Counted from the first letter of the stretch, positions 1 through 9,421 are shown. The stretch: 64,000 nt of DNA from Nocardia uniformis NBRC 13702 (GCF_001613345.1 NZ_BDCE01000078.1:1-64000); one strand, 5' to 3'. The notes: generated by a model from the letters alone, not told the origin. A program made the numbers and translations.

Positions 1-93
1 GATCCCGACTCGGCCGCCGGGGCGGGCGACGCACCTGCCGCGGGTCTCGACGGTTCGGCCTCATCGGGTAGCGGCCGCTCGGCCGGGGGCCGC

Positions 94-657
94 TCAGCCA
101 CCGTGCGCCGGGGCCGCGGTGTCGCCGGAGGGTTCGTAGTTCTCCTTGCCGCCGACGAAGTCACGCACCTGCGCGGTGACGGTGGTGCTGGAGCCGTCGG
201 CGAAGGTGAGCGTGATCGGGGTTTCCGCGCCGGTGCGCAGCGGTTCCTTCAGATCGATGAACATCAGGTGCTCGCCACCGGGCTTCAAGACGGCCGACCC
301 GTGCGCCGGAATGGTGAGCCCACCTTCCTTCTCGCGCATGGTCTTATCGCCCGCCGCGTCGGCGACGACCTCGTGGATCTCCACCGTTGTCGAGACCGGG
401 CTGGTCGCGGCGACCAGGGTGACCGGCTGATCACCGGAATTGTTCAGCACACCGAATGCCGCGGACATCCCGGTGTCGGCGGCCTTGATCCATTGATCGC
501 TCATGGCGACCTGAGCGGCGGACTCGACCGGGGTGTCGGAAGCATCCGACGAACAGGCGACCGGCAGTAGCGCGAGTGCCGAGATCGCCGCGACCGCGCC
601 GAGGCGACGGGCCGCGCCGGTGACGCGGATACGGTGGGTGAGGGGGAATGGGGACAT
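94..657 (-). CDS. PCu(A)C-family copper chaperone lipoprotein
   Basis: Predicted extracytoplasmic, membrane-anchored copper-binding protein of 187 aa. The start at 657 gives a basic N-terminus, a hydrophobic stretch (about residues 17-33) and a lipobox LPVAC with Cys35, whereas the longer upstream frame has no such logic. The mature part carries the family's metal ligand pattern: IHEVV, then TMRE about 11 residues later, then EHLM about 22 residues further on, matching the known H-x10-M-x21-H-x-M arrangement. PCu(A)C proteins deliver Cu(I) to cytochrome oxidase or support copper homeostasis. The next gene upstream on the same strand is a His-containing membrane protein, which fits a copper role. 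Family assignment is firm; the exact client is inferred. Confidence 0.88.
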   Translation of the reverse strand: MSPFPLTHRIRVTGAARRLGAVAAISALALLPVACSSDASDTPVESAAQVAMSDQWIKAADTGMSAAFGVLNNSGDQPVTLVAATSPVSTTVEIHEVVADAAGDKTMREKEGGLTIPAHGSAVLKPGGEHLMFIDLKEPLRTGAETPITLTFADGSSTTVTAQVRDFVGGKENYEPSGDTAAPAHGG

Positions 658-939
658 GACGGAATCTCCGAACGTCGAAGGAAGAGTGCGGGTATTCGCT
701 CCGGCGAGAATCACGACAGCCACGCCGCCTGCGATGCCCGGCAGCGTATTCGCGGCAACCAGCAACGACCGTTGTTCGATCGACCGTGTCGCGGCGCGGC
801 AGTCGATGCACACCCGCGGCCGACGCCGTCGGACCACCTCGACGGTGGACGCGTGCTCGGCGTGTGGCCCAGCATCATTCGGATGTGCTCACGTGTGCCG
901 TCGCGGCGGGCCGACCCGAGGATTCGAGTCGTGGCGGTG

Positions 940-1485
940 CTACGCGGGAGCGAGAAGAGAAGGATTCTGTGGGCACGGTGGCCCGCGAAGCCCACTCCCG
1001 GAACTCACCAGCAACCGCAGTGCTACTGCCCGCTGATGTACCGGAACAGGGGTGGGCCGGTGCGGCGGCAGGGGTTCGAGCCCCAGCACGACCAGGAACC
1101 GCCGCACACTCGTGACGGCTCGGCGCACGCCGATCTCCGCCGCGCGAATCAGTACCGCGCCGACCGGGACCGCCACCAGGTGCGCCGCCAGCATGGCGGT
1201 ACCCACCCCGTGCTGATGGTGCTGCGGACCCATCGACAGCGCCTCGTGCCCGATGCTCTGTCCGACGGCGAGCATCGCCATGGTCGACAGCAGTCCGCCG
1301 CGCGGCCGCACCGTCGCGACCACCACGCCGATCAGCGCACAGGTCGCGAGCAACAGCGCCAACGCCGCCCCGGTGGGAGCAACGGCTCCACCCCCGAGCC
1401 CATGCGCGGCCACCGCGACCGCCCCCGATGCCGTCCCGACAGCGACGCCTCGCAGGCGCGCAGCTGGATCGGTCGGTGATCGCAC
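940..1485 (-). CDS. hypothetical polytopic membrane protein near PCu(A)C gene
   Basis: A 181-aa protein with a GTG start at 1485. About four hydrophobic segments are visible in the first 120 residues (Ala/Val/Leu-rich stretches), with a GPQHHQHG motif between two of them that could bind metal. The C-terminal 50 residues are Pro/Arg-rich and probably cytoplasmic. No family is recognised with certainty. Its location directly upstream of the PCu(A)C lipoprotein gene, same strand, with a 282-bp gap that shows no supported gene, suggests a copper- or cytochrome-related accessory role; that is inference only. The extreme C-terminus is compositionally odd, so a frameshift near the 3' end cannot be excluded. 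Confidence 0.5.
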   Translation of the reverse strand: MRSPTDPAARLRGVAVGTASGAVAVAAHGLGGGAVAPTGAALALLLATCALIGVVVATVRPRGGLLSTMAMLAVGQSIGHEALSMGPQHHQHGVGTAMLAAHLVAVPVGAVLIRAAEIGVRRAVTSVRRFLVVLGLEPLPPHRPTPVPVHQRAVALRLLVSSGSGLRGPPCPQNPSLLAPA

Positions 1486-2048
1486 CCGACCATGGTACCT
1501 ACGCCGTGTAGTAGACGGGGCCGCCCAGGTCGCCGAATCGATATCGATCGCACGATGACGTCTCGCGCCCGCCGTGCCGTCCTCGGTCGATCACGGCTGC
1601 GGCAGTTGGCCGAGTCTGTGCGATGGTGGATCGCGAACGCTCGCGCGGGGTGAACCCCAGGGCCTCGTACGGACCTCGACGGCGTGTCGCCGTCCCGTGT
1701 TCGGCCGCAGGGGGAGAGATGGGGGTTCGCGGCGGAATCAGCGGCGGTGTTCTCCTCCGCCTTGCGCAGCGGCCCGGGCTCCGTCGGCGGGAGCTCGGCT
1801 TCACCGCGGGTGGCGAGCGCATAGCGAATGTCTTTGCCCTCCGGAGACTCGCAGGGAGCGCACGGATCAGGAGTGCGGAGCTGCCGCGGCTACGGACCTT
1901 CGAGGCCTACTCCTCGGCCTCGAAAGCCGGAAGCGGAAGTTCGAGGACATAAGTGATTGGAGATGCGGGTGATCGCGTCCACGTTATCGGTGGCGGCGGT
2001 CCTGATGACAATGTCCTCGGCAGCGCTCCGGTCGGCCGTCGTGGTCTG
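1486..2048. other. gene-poor stretch
   Basis: About 560 bp between the membrane protein gene and the SGNH hydrolase gene. Short open frames exist on both strands but all are Arg/Pro-rich, overlap each other and lack recognisable domains, so none is called as a gene. No tRNA or strong terminator was seen. Confidence 0.5.
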
Positions 2049-2903
2049 TCAGCAGTGCGGGGAGTCGCCCGAGTGCTGGCGCTCGCCGCCGTGGCTCGGT
2101 GATGGTTGGCGACCCGTGACAACCGGCAGCAGTGTCGGACGCTTGGCCGTGATCCCCGCGCCCGAGGACATACCGCGCAGGCGGCGCACCGCCCATGGCG
2201 CGAAATGGCTTGTGGTCCAGTTCAATTCGGCGCGGAAAATGTCCTCGATGGTGCGGTTGTCGACGGGAAGGGGGTCGCGCCAGGTGGCATCGGCCCCGGG
2301 GACGGCGAGAGTGTCCGCGACGGCGCGCGCCACCAGGTCGTGGCCGAGCGGACTGAGATGCAGGCGATCGTCGGCCCAGACACGGCGATGGGTGGTGGCG
2401 GCGACGGGTTCGAAATCGACCAGGGTGACGCCCAGGCGCGCGGCGAGGGCGCGCATCCGGGCATTCATGGCGCGGATACGGCCCGACAGCGGACGGGCGA
2501 TGGGGGTGATCGCCCCGATATCGGGATAGGTGAACGTGACCACGTGCGCGCCGGTGGCAGACAGCGAGGTCAGCATGGCCTCGATATCGTCGACGGTGGC
2601 CGCCATATCGAAGGTGGGGTGCACCAGGTCGTTCATCCCCGCCATCACGGTCACCAGATCGGGGCGCAACGCGACGGCGGGCGCGAGTTGTTCGGCGCGG
2701 ATGCGGGCGGTGCGGCGACCGCGAATGGCGAGGTTGGCGTAGCGCACCCGCTCCGGGGCCGCGGCGGCGAGAAGTTCGGCGAGGCGGTCCGCCCATCCGC
2801 GATGGCCGCCGCTGCCGTCCGGATCGCCGATACCTTCGGTTTGGCTGTCACCGAGCGCGACATAGCGGGTGAAGGGTTGTGCCACGCGGAGATTCGAATC
2901 CAT
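2049..2903 (-). CDS. SGNH/GDSL-family hydrolase
   Basis: A 284-aa esterase/lipase-like protein. Block I with the catalytic serine is GDSQTEG near the N-terminus, block III is GMNDL and block V is DRLHLSPLGH carrying the Asp/His pair, so all catalytic blocks of the SGNH fold are present. No signal peptide is evident, suggesting a cytoplasmic enzyme; the substrate cannot be deduced. The start at 2903 (MDSNLRV) was chosen because block I then lies about 20 residues in, as is usual; the longer frame adds an unlikely Arg-rich leader. The C-terminal 60 residues are polar and of no known domain. It is divergent from the response-regulator gene at 3032. Confidence 0.85.
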   Translation of the reverse strand: MDSNLRVAQPFTRYVALGDSQTEGIGDPDGSGGHRGWADRLAELLAAAAPERVRYANLAIRGRRTARIRAEQLAPAVALRPDLVTVMAGMNDLVHPTFDMAATVDDIEAMLTSLSATGAHVVTFTYPDIGAITPIARPLSGRIRAMNARMRALAARLGVTLVDFEPVAATTHRRVWADDRLHLSPLGHDLVARAVADTLAVPGADATWRDPLPVDNRTIEDIFRAELNWTTSHFAPWAVRRLRGMSSGAGITAKRPTLLPVVTGRQPSPSHGGERQHSGDSPHC

Positions 2904-3031
2904 CGTTTGTCCTTCGGCCGGGGATGCGCCGACAGGATACGGCCGCCGGGCGAACAGCGGGTGGCGCGTCTCCACAAGATCTTCACAATCGCCGCGAACC
3001 ATCTCCACGGCGACTGCATAGGGTCACCTGC

Positions 3032-3718
3032 ATGGAACAGCAGCAGCGGGGCGGACGGCGCATCCTCGTCGTGGAGGACGAGCCGACGATCGCCGAATCC
3101 ATCGCCGTGCGGTTACGCGCCGAAGGATTCACTGTCGACCTCGCCCACGACGGCCCCGCCGCGGTGACGGCCGCCGAAACCACCGAACCGGATCTGATCG
3201 TCCTCGACGTCATGCTCCCCGGCTTCGACGGCCTCGAGGTGTGCCGCCGCGTCCAAGCCCGGCGTCCGGTCCCGGTGCTCATGCTCACCGCCCGCACCGA
3301 TGAGACCGATATGTTGATCGGCCTCGGTGTGGGCGCGGACGACTATCTGACGAAACCGTTCTCCATGCGGGTCCTCTGCGCCCGCGTCCACGTCCTGCTG
3401 CGGCGCGTGGAGCGCACCGCCGACCACGGCGCGACCATCCTCGTCGGGGATCTGCGCATCGATATCGATCAGCGGCGAGTCTGGCGCGCCGACGCCGAAA
3501 CCCAGCTCACCCCCCTCGAATTCGAACTCCTCGTACACCTGGCCCGCCGCCCCCGCGCCGTCCTGCCCCGCGAACGCCTGCTCAGCGAGGTCTGGGGGTG
3601 GGCCGACGCCTCGGGTACCCGCGCCGTCGACAGTCACATCAAGGCGTTGCGCCGCAAACTCGGCGCAGACCTCATTCGCACCGTGCACGGCGTCGGCTAC
3701 GCATTGGAGGCGCGATGA
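3032..3718 (+). CDS. OmpR-family two-component response regulator
   Basis: A 228-aa regulator. The receiver domain spans residues 10-125 with acidic VVEDE, phospho-acceptor Asp59 in LIVLDVMLPG, and Lys108 in DDYLTKPF. The C-terminal winged helix (about 131-228) has the OmpR signature AVDSHIKALRRKLG and ends VHGVGYALEAR. It should bind DNA when phosphorylated by the kinase encoded at 4269-5324. The stop overlaps the start of the next gene in an ATGA arrangement, so the operon is translationally coupled. Unusually, the next gene is not the kinase but a repeat protein. The nearby PCu(A)C gene makes metal or envelope stress a possible signal, but nothing in the sequence proves that. Confidence 0.93.
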   Translation: MEQQQRGGRRILVVEDEPTIAESIAVRLRAEGFTVDLAHDGPAAVTAAETTEPDLIVLDVMLPGFDGLEVCRRVQARRPVPVLMLTARTDETDMLIGLGVGADDYLTKPFSMRVLCARVHVLLRRVERTADHGATILVGDLRIDIDQRRVWRADAETQLTPLEFELLVHLARRPRAVLPRERLLSEVWGWADASGTRAVDSHIKALRRKLGADLIRTVHGVGYALEAR

Positions 3719-4269
3719 GTTACCTGGGCGGAAGCTGTGCCGCGGGATGGGGCGTCGACCCGACGCGCCTTCGGATGACGCGCCGCGTGGTCGTGCGGTA
3801 CCGGGGGGAACTGCCCGATCAGGTCCAAGCGCCGGCCGAGCGGGTCGACGACACCTCCGCCTCGCCACCGGACGATCATTTGGTCGATGTGCCGGACGGC
3901 AGGTGCGGGTCGCATCCGGACCGTGATGCGGTCGAGGTGCCGGACGGCATCTCCGAATCGCATCCGGACCGTCATGTGGTCGAGGTGCCGGACAGTCCGT
4001 CCGGGTCGGGACTGGACGGTCATGTGGTCGAGGTGCCGGACAGTCCGTCCGGGTCGGGACTGGACGGTCATGTGGTCGAGGTGCCGGACAGTGCGTGCGG
4101 GGCGGAACCGGACTGTCATGCGGTCGAGTCGCCCGACGGTATCTGCGGCTCGGAGTGGGACGGTTCTGCGGTCGAGCCGTCGTCAGCGGCTCACGCGCAG
4201 CGACCCGACCACCACCGCTCCGGTATCGCGACGGTATGCGCGCGGCCGCGCCGGGGACGGCGGTTGTAA
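3715..4269 (+). CDS. repeat-containing protein between response regulator and sensor kinase
   Basis: A 184-aa unrecognised protein. Its ATG overlaps the response-regulator stop (ATGA at 3715-3718) and its TAA overlaps the kinase start (TAATG at 4267-4271), so it is coupled on both sides, which argues that this frame is translated. Residues 56-151 are six tandem 16-residue units of the type VVEVPDSPSGSGLDGH, acidic and rich in Pro/Ser/Gly/His; two units are identical. Units 1, 5 and 6 carry a Cys, and most have His and Asp, so metal binding is conceivable but unproven. No signal peptide or membrane segment is evident. Because the unit is 48 bp, other frames repeat too; the choice of frame rests on the overlaps. 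Confidence 0.55.
   Translation: MSYLGGSCAAGWGVDPTRLRMTRRVVVRYRGELPDQVQAPAERVDDTSASPPDDHLVDVPDGRCGSHPDRDAVEVPDGISESHPDRHVVEVPDSPSGSGLDGHVVEVPDSPSGSGLDGHVVEVPDSACGAEPDCHAVESPDGICGSEWDGSAVEPSSAAHAQRPDHHRSGIATVCARPRRGRRL
3880..4167 (+). repeat. six-copy 48-bp tandem repeat
   Basis: Six consecutive 48-bp units lie within the gene at 3715-4269. Units 3 and 4 (3976-4071) are almost identical at DNA level, the outer ones more diverged, which suggests recent expansion at the centre. The unit length is a multiple of three, so copy-number change would keep the frame and the coupling to the downstream kinase. Confidence 0.85.
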
Positions 4270-5324
4270 TGAGCGTCTGGCCCGAACTGCGTTCCGCCGC
4301 CGACCGACTGGCCGACCGGCTACCACGCCCCCTCGACCGGATGCGGTCGATCAAACTGAAGCTCGCCATTGTCATGGTCGGATCCGGCGCGGTGGCATTC
4401 GGCTTCTTCGCCACCCGCATCGGCTGGCTACCGCCACGCACCACGGTCACCGCCACCCTGATCGCGCTGGCGCTGTCGCAGATATTGGCGCACGGAATGA
4501 CACGACCGCTGCGGGAAATGACCACCGCCGCCAAACGGATGGCCCAGGGCGACTATTCACGGCGGGTCCGCGCCACCTCCCGCGACGAGGTGGGACAGCT
4601 GGCGGAGGCATTCAATCAGATGGCCGCCGATCTGGCCGCCGCCGACCAGCAGCGCCGCGAATTCATCGCCAATGTCTCCCATGAACTGCGCACCCCGATC
4701 ACCGCCCTGGGCGCGGTCCTGGAGAACCTCGTCGACGGTGTCGCCCAACCCGATCCGGCGACCCTGCGCACCGCACTCGCCCAAACCGAGCGATTGAGCC
4801 TGCTCGTCTCCGAACTGCTCGCCCTCTCCAGTATCGAAGCGGGCGCGGTGCGTCTGGACATCGAGACGGTCACGCTCGCCCCACTGTTGAAAGATGTGGT
4901 GGCCGAAGCCGAAGCGGTGGCCGCCGCCCTGGACCGCGACGTCGAATTCAGCATCGCCGCCCCACCCGACCTCACCGTTCCCGCCGACCGCGCCCGCCTG
5001 CATCAGGTGCTGATCAACCTGTGCGACAACGCGATTCGCCACGGCCCCGTCGGCGGCACCGTCCATCTCGCGGCCTTCTCCGGTCGCGACCACATCACCA
5101 TCGAGGTCCACGACGACGGCCCCGGCATCCCACTCGCCGAACGCTCCCGCATTTTCGAACGCTTCACCCGGGGCGGCACCACCACCGGCGGCGGGACAGG
5201 GCTCGGCCTGGCCATCGCCCGCTGGATCGTCGACCTGCACGGCGGCACCATTGCCGTCGCCGACCCCGGCTCCCGCATCCGCGTCACCCTCCCCGCCAGC
5301 GCGCCCCGCCTCCCCGACTCCTGA
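4269..5324 (+). CDS. HAMP-domain sensor histidine kinase
   Basis: A 351-aa membrane kinase, partner of the regulator at 3032. Two hydrophobic segments (about 28-50 and 55-77) are separated by only a few residues, so there is almost no extracytoplasmic sensor domain. HAMP spans about 77-127, the dimerisation H-box is FIANVSHELRTP with His138, the N-box is LCDNAIRHGP, G1 is DDGPGI and G2 is GGGTGLGLAI. The start ATG at 4269 overlaps the TAA of the preceding repeat protein; upstream in-frame sequence would encode repeat-derived shadow. A kinase without a periplasmic sensor usually reads membrane state or needs an accessory protein, which makes the repeat protein in the same operon notable. Confidence 0.92.
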   Translation: MSVWPELRSAADRLADRLPRPLDRMRSIKLKLAIVMVGSGAVAFGFFATRIGWLPPRTTVTATLIALALSQILAHGMTRPLREMTTAAKRMAQGDYSRRVRATSRDEVGQLAEAFNQMAADLAAADQQRREFIANVSHELRTPITALGAVLENLVDGVAQPDPATLRTALAQTERLSLLVSELLALSSIEAGAVRLDIETVTLAPLLKDVVAEAEAVAAALDRDVEFSIAAPPDLTVPADRARLHQVLINLCDNAIRHGPVGGTVHLAAFSGRDHITIEVHDDGPGIPLAERSRIFERFTRGGTTTGGGTGLGLAIARWIVDLHGGTIAVADPGSRIRVTLPASAPRLPDS

Positions 5325-5674
5325 CAGCGCTACCTGCCCGCGATGCACGACTCCCGGGCGGCGGTGCCTCGAATCGCAGCCTGATCAATTGGCGGCGCTG
5401 GTTCCGGCCCACCGTCCCGCCACCGAATTCTCCCACCCCACAACCACATCCCCACCCCATATCACCGCTGCACACCGCCTACCCACCGGATATCTCCAGC
5501 GCGGGCCCGATCCGGCTCCGCTTCGCACACCCACCCAGCCTCTGATATCTCCGCTTCGCAAACTCTGAATACCCCAGCCCTCACACCCGGAGCGCCTCGC
5601 TCGGAATCCGGCCCTCGGATCGCCCGTCAGCATCGCTCCCGGGCCGATGCCACATACCCCTCGGAGGGATACCC
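5325..5674. other. intergenic region
   Basis: A 350-bp gap between the kinase gene and the DUF4173-type gene. No open frame with recognisable content is seen. Near its right end CGGAGGGATACCC precedes the ATG at 5675 and is a plausible ribosome binding site. Confidence 0.5.
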
Positions 5675-8305
5675 ATGCCCAGAACTCAGCCGTCAGGCGA
5701 TTCACCAACTCAGCCGTCAGGCGATTCACCGGGAACTCCGCTGCCCGTCGAGCTGCCCACGACGCAGCCATCGGTCGACTCGCCCGACGGTCAGCGGCCC
5801 GGCAACCCACCCGACACCCCAGCACCGGTGGTCCCACCCGAGAGCTCGTCGACGCACCCGCCGGTCGCCCGGCCGCCCGCCAGCTCCCGGCCATCACCGT
5901 CGGTGTCCGGCGTTCCAGGCGTGGGCACTCCACCCGCTGAACGTGCCCCATCCTCGCAGTATCCGATCCGCCCCACTCCGGTCCGCCTACTGCCCGAATC
6001 CGCCCGTGTGGCCTTCCCCCGGGGTGCTATCCCCGCCACCGCTCTCACCGGCATCGCGGCGGCGGCTCTCATACCCGTCGACCGCCCGGGCATCGGCTGG
6101 CTCCTGACCGGCTCCATCACCGCCGCCGCCATTTACGCCGTGGACCGCACCGCCCGTCGCAACCCGCCCGCATCCTCCGACGCTCAATCTGCGGTCGACC
6201 CGCACACACCGCGCACCGAAAGCACCGTAAGCGCTGAAGAGGCAAGCGCGGGAACGGAACTCGCGAAACAGCGCGTGGGCGGCGGCACCAAGAACATCGA
6301 CGCGAGTACTCCCGCTCGGCCCACAGCCGCCCCCGCCGCAACGGCCGGTTCGTCCGATCTCACTGAGCCAGCCCCCGCCCTCGCAACCGAAACACCCGGT
6401 GCGTCAACCGAACAGCAGCCCGTGGTGAACCCGGCCGCGCCGGACGCCGCCGCTGGACCGGCTCGGCCATCCGAGACCGCGCACACGGCGGGGGAGTCGC
6501 CCAGCACTCCGGAACAGGCTCTCGTGGAAGGCGCGACCGCCCGCGCGGAAGCAGCGACCAGCGTGGACACCGCACCCACCGGCGGCCCTGATCTACTCGT
6601 GGGTTCCGGTGACGTTTCCACACGACCTCACCGCGCGACTACCCAGCCCATCGATGGGCCCGGGACGAAGAATGTCGCCGCGACCGCTACTGGCATTCCG
6701 ATCGCAGCAGTCGACGGTCCTGCCACCGACGGTCCTGCCGCTGGTGGTCCTGCCACTGAGAATCCCGCCACTGAAGATCCCACTGGACCCGACCCCACTG
6801 GAGCAGGAGCGGCTGCGGAAGGGTCCGGCCTCCCCGCCGGCGATCCCGGCTACCCATCGCAGCGGTCAGCGGGTACGCCCGACCCGGCGACACCCAGCGC
6901 CGCGGGGGCTCGTCCTGGTGCGTCCGAGTCGGATCGGTCGGAGACCACGCGCACCGACTCGCGGCAGGTGAATTCTGCTGCCGCGGTCGCCCCCGGCACC
7001 CGGGGTACCGCTGCGCCAGCGAGTGCTGGTGCAGCCGCATCACTGTCGGCCGCAGCCGCGTTGCCGCCGAGCGATGCGAGCAACTGGGGTCGCGTCTGGT
7101 GGTCGGCGCTGGCGTTGGCGCTGCTCGCCGTCGGTACGTTCCGTGCGGCGGAGTGGTTGTTCGTGCTCTGCGCGCTGGCGGCGGCGGTGGTCGGATCGCT
7201 GGCGATTGTGCGGCGGTCGATACACGGGGTGCTGTTCGACATGGTGGCGGTGCCGTTGGCGGCGCTGATTCCGGCGGTGCCGTGGCTCTATCGCGGGGTG
7301 GAGCGGGTGCGGCGGGCACGGATGCCGTCGAATCAGCGGGTGTGGTGGTCGCTACTGGTGACCGTGCTGCTGCTCTTGGTGCTCGTGCCATTGCTGGCGG
7401 GGGCGGACGCGGTATTCGCGCGATTGGTGGACGGGGTGATTCCGGCGCTGGATATGGAGGCGCTGCTGCCCCGGGCGATCGTCTTCGCGATCGCGGCGTC
7501 GGGAATCGCGGGGGCGCTGTTTCTGCTGGCCGCGCCGCCCCCAGCGGCACCGGACGCGAATCATGGTGCGGGAAAGCCCGTTCCGCGACGACTGTCGCGG
7601 GTGGAGTGGGGACTGCCCGTCGGGGCCGTGACCGTGCTGTTCGCGGTATTCGTGGCCACCCAGCTGGCGGTGCTGTTCGGCGGCCACGGGTATGTGCAAC
7701 GCACAGCCGAACTCACCTACGCCGAATACGCGCGCAGCGGATTCTGGCAGCTGTCGATCGTCAGCATGCTCACCCTGGCCGTGATCATGGTGGTACAGCG
7801 CTGGGCCGCACAGCGATCCCAGCCCGACCGCGTCTGGCTGCGGGCGGCCCTGACCGCGGTGAGCGTGCTGACCCTGGTCATCGTGGCCTCGGCGCTGAGC
7901 CGCATGTGGACCTACCAGCAGGCCTACGGATTCACCACGCTGCGGCTCCTGGTGGTCGTGTTCGAACTCTGGATCGGCGCCCTCTACCTGCTGGTATTGG
8001 CCAGCCTGATCAGATTGCGCCAGCACTGGCTGCCCCGCGCGGCTATCGGCGCGGCCGCCGCCACCCTGCTCACCTTGTCGCTCCTGAATCCGGAACGCCT
8101 TGTCGCCGAACGCAATATCGACCGCTGGGAGGCCGGTAAACGCCTCGACACCAGCTACCTCAGCGAACTGTCCGCCGATGTCGTCCCCGCAGCCGACCGC
8201 CTCCCCGAACCCCTGCGCGCGGCGGTGGTGAACCCGATCCGGGCGCGCCTGGACGAGGACCCGTGGCAGGGCTGGAATCTGTCACGCTCCTCGGCCCGCC
8301 GCTGA
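5675..8305 (+). CDS. DUF4173/DUF4153-type polytopic membrane protein with disordered insert
   Basis: An 876-aa protein. The first 100 residues are Pro/Ser/Thr-rich and begin with two copies of TQPSGDSP encoded by a 24-bp tandem duplication. A hydrophobic hairpin follows at about 107-150, then some 310 residues of Ala/Pro/Thr/Gly-rich low-complexity sequence with degenerate GPATDGPAAGGPATE-like repeats, and from about residue 470 to 800 a bundle of roughly ten membrane helices typical of DUF4173, including an LTYAEYARSGFWQL segment that is characteristic of this family. The C-terminus is soluble and ends DPWQGWNLSRSSARR. Function of the family is unknown. The long insert after the first hairpin is unusual. 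Start chosen for GGAGGG upstream. Confidence 0.8.
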   Translation: MPRTQPSGDSPTQPSGDSPGTPLPVELPTTQPSVDSPDGQRPGNPPDTPAPVVPPESSSTHPPVARPPASSRPSPSVSGVPGVGTPPAERAPSSQYPIRPTPVRLLPESARVAFPRGAIPATALTGIAAAALIPVDRPGIGWLLTGSITAAAIYAVDRTARRNPPASSDAQSAVDPHTPRTESTVSAEEASAGTELAKQRVGGGTKNIDASTPARPTAAPAATAGSSDLTEPAPALATETPGASTEQQPVVNPAAPDAAAGPARPSETAHTAGESPSTPEQALVEGATARAEAATSVDTAPTGGPDLLVGSGDVSTRPHRATTQPIDGPGTKNVAATATGIPIAAVDGPATDGPAAGGPATENPATEDPTGPDPTGAGAAAEGSGLPAGDPGYPSQRSAGTPDPATPSAAGARPGASESDRSETTRTDSRQVNSAAAVAPGTRGTAAPASAGAAASLSAAAALPPSDASNWGRVWWSALALALLAVGTFRAAEWLFVLCALAAAVVGSLAIVRRSIHGVLFDMVAVPLAALIPAVPWLYRGVERVRRARMPSNQRVWWSLLVTVLLLLVLVPLLAGADAVFARLVDGVIPALDMEALLPRAIVFAIAASGIAGALFLLAAPPPAAPDANHGAGKPVPRRLSRVEWGLPVGAVTVLFAVFVATQLAVLFGGHGYVQRTAELTYAEYARSGFWQLSIVSMLTLAVIMVVQRWAAQRSQPDRVWLRAALTAVSVLTLVIVASALSRMWTYQQAYGFTTLRLLVVVFELWIGALYLLVLASLIRLRQHWLPRAAIGAAAATLLTLSLLNPERLVAERNIDRWEAGKRLDTSYLSELSADVVPAADRLPEPLRAAVVNPIRARLDEDPWQGWNLSRSSARR

Positions 8306-8527
8306 TCGTGCCGCTGGATAACAGGCCCGCCAGCGAGACACCGGCCGGTGTCACGAGCCGCAATGGAATCGGAACTGCCCTGACCGGGAATGGCGGCGCT
8401 GTTCAGGAGTAGCGCCGCCCACCCGCCCGATCCGTAGAAGCCCCGACAACGGCCAGCTGCCGTCGTCGGGGCACACAGCCCGACGCGCGTCCACGCGTTC
8501 GCCGCCTGCCGCAGCCGACGGCGGCCC

Positions 8528-9421
8528 TCAACCGCGCAACCGCTCCAACAACCCGCCAGCCATATCGACCATCCCCTCCACCGAATCGGCGACCGACATG
8601 AGATCGATGAAGAAATCATCGAATCCGGTTGCGGCCGCGACCTCCTCGACGGTCCGCGCGATGCGCTCCGGATCGGTTCCGGCCGCCACATTCACCCGCA
8701 CAATCGTGTCGATGCCCCCGGGGTCGCGTCCGGCCGCCTCCGCCGCCCGATCGATCACGTCCCGCGACTTCAGCAACCGCTTTCCCCAACCCGGCGGCTC
8801 GGGTGCCGGCAGCACCGGCAACCAGCCATCCGCGCGCCGCCCGACCCGCGCCAACCCGGCCGCACCGAACGCCCCCAGATGAATCCGCGGCCGCCGCACC
8901 GGCTTCACTTCGCTGTAATGCGACGGCACCGTGACGAACCGCCCCTGATAGCTCGCCGGATTCTCGGTCCAGATGGCATCCAACGCGTCGAGGGTCTCAT
9001 CCAGTCGTGCCCCGCGATGGGTGAACGGCACCCCCGCCGCCGCGTACTCCTCCGGCGACCACCCGATCCCGAACCCGGGCACCAGTCGCCCACCACTGGC
9101 CACATCCAGGGTGGTCAGCGACCGCGCCAGCAGCGTCGGCCGGTACAGCGGCGCGATCAGCACATTCGTGCCCAACCGCACCCGCTCGGTGACCGCCGCC
9201 GCGAGCCCCAACACCAGGAACGGATCCAACACCGCATGGAACTCGCGCGGAATGGTGTCCGTACCCGCGTACCCGACCGTCGGATGCGTCGCCGCGATCA
9301 ACCGCTCACCCACCCACAGACTGTCCGCCCCCGCCCGCTCGACCTCCGCCGCGAACCGCGGCACCCGCGCCGCCTGCCGCGCGTGCGAACCGTACTGGGG
9401 GAGCGCGAAGCCGATCTTCAT
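8528..9421 (-). CDS. LLM-class F420-dependent oxidoreductase
   Basis: A 297-aa luciferase-like TIM-barrel enzyme. The N-terminus MKIGFALPQYG, the segment SLWVGERL, the GTNVLIAPLYRP block and the GFGIGWSPEEYAA motif are all typical of the actinobacterial F420-dependent LLM group (TIGR03619-like). Such enzymes transfer hydride between F420H2 and small substrates; the substrate here cannot be told. It is cytoplasmic. The gene stands alone, followed at some distance by the SGNH hydrolase gene on the same strand. The 222-bp gap on the other side (8306-8527) holds no supported gene. Confidence 0.88.
   Translation of the reverse strand: MKIGFALPQYGSHARQAARVPRFAAEVERAGADSLWVGERLIAATHPTVGYAGTDTIPREFHAVLDPFLVLGLAAAVTERVRLGTNVLIAPLYRPTLLARSLTTLDVASGGRLVPGFGIGWSPEEYAAAGVPFTHRGARLDETLDALDAIWTENPASYQGRFVTVPSHYSEVKPVRRPRIHLGAFGAAGLARVGRRADGWLPVLPAPEPPGWGKRLLKSRDVIDRAAEAAGRDPGGIDTIVRVNVAAGTDPERIARTVEEVAAATGFDDFFIDLMSVADSVEGMVDMAGGLLERLRG

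Noticed and set aside
1499..1952. Overlapping open frames on both strands in the 1.5-2.0 kb gap
   Set aside because: Compositionally Arg/Pro-rich, mutually overlapping and lacking start signals or family motifs.
3880..4167. Regular 48-bp repeats as a possible CRISPR array
   Set aside because: The units are contiguous with no unique spacers, are coding in frame and lie in an operon; no cas genes are nearby.
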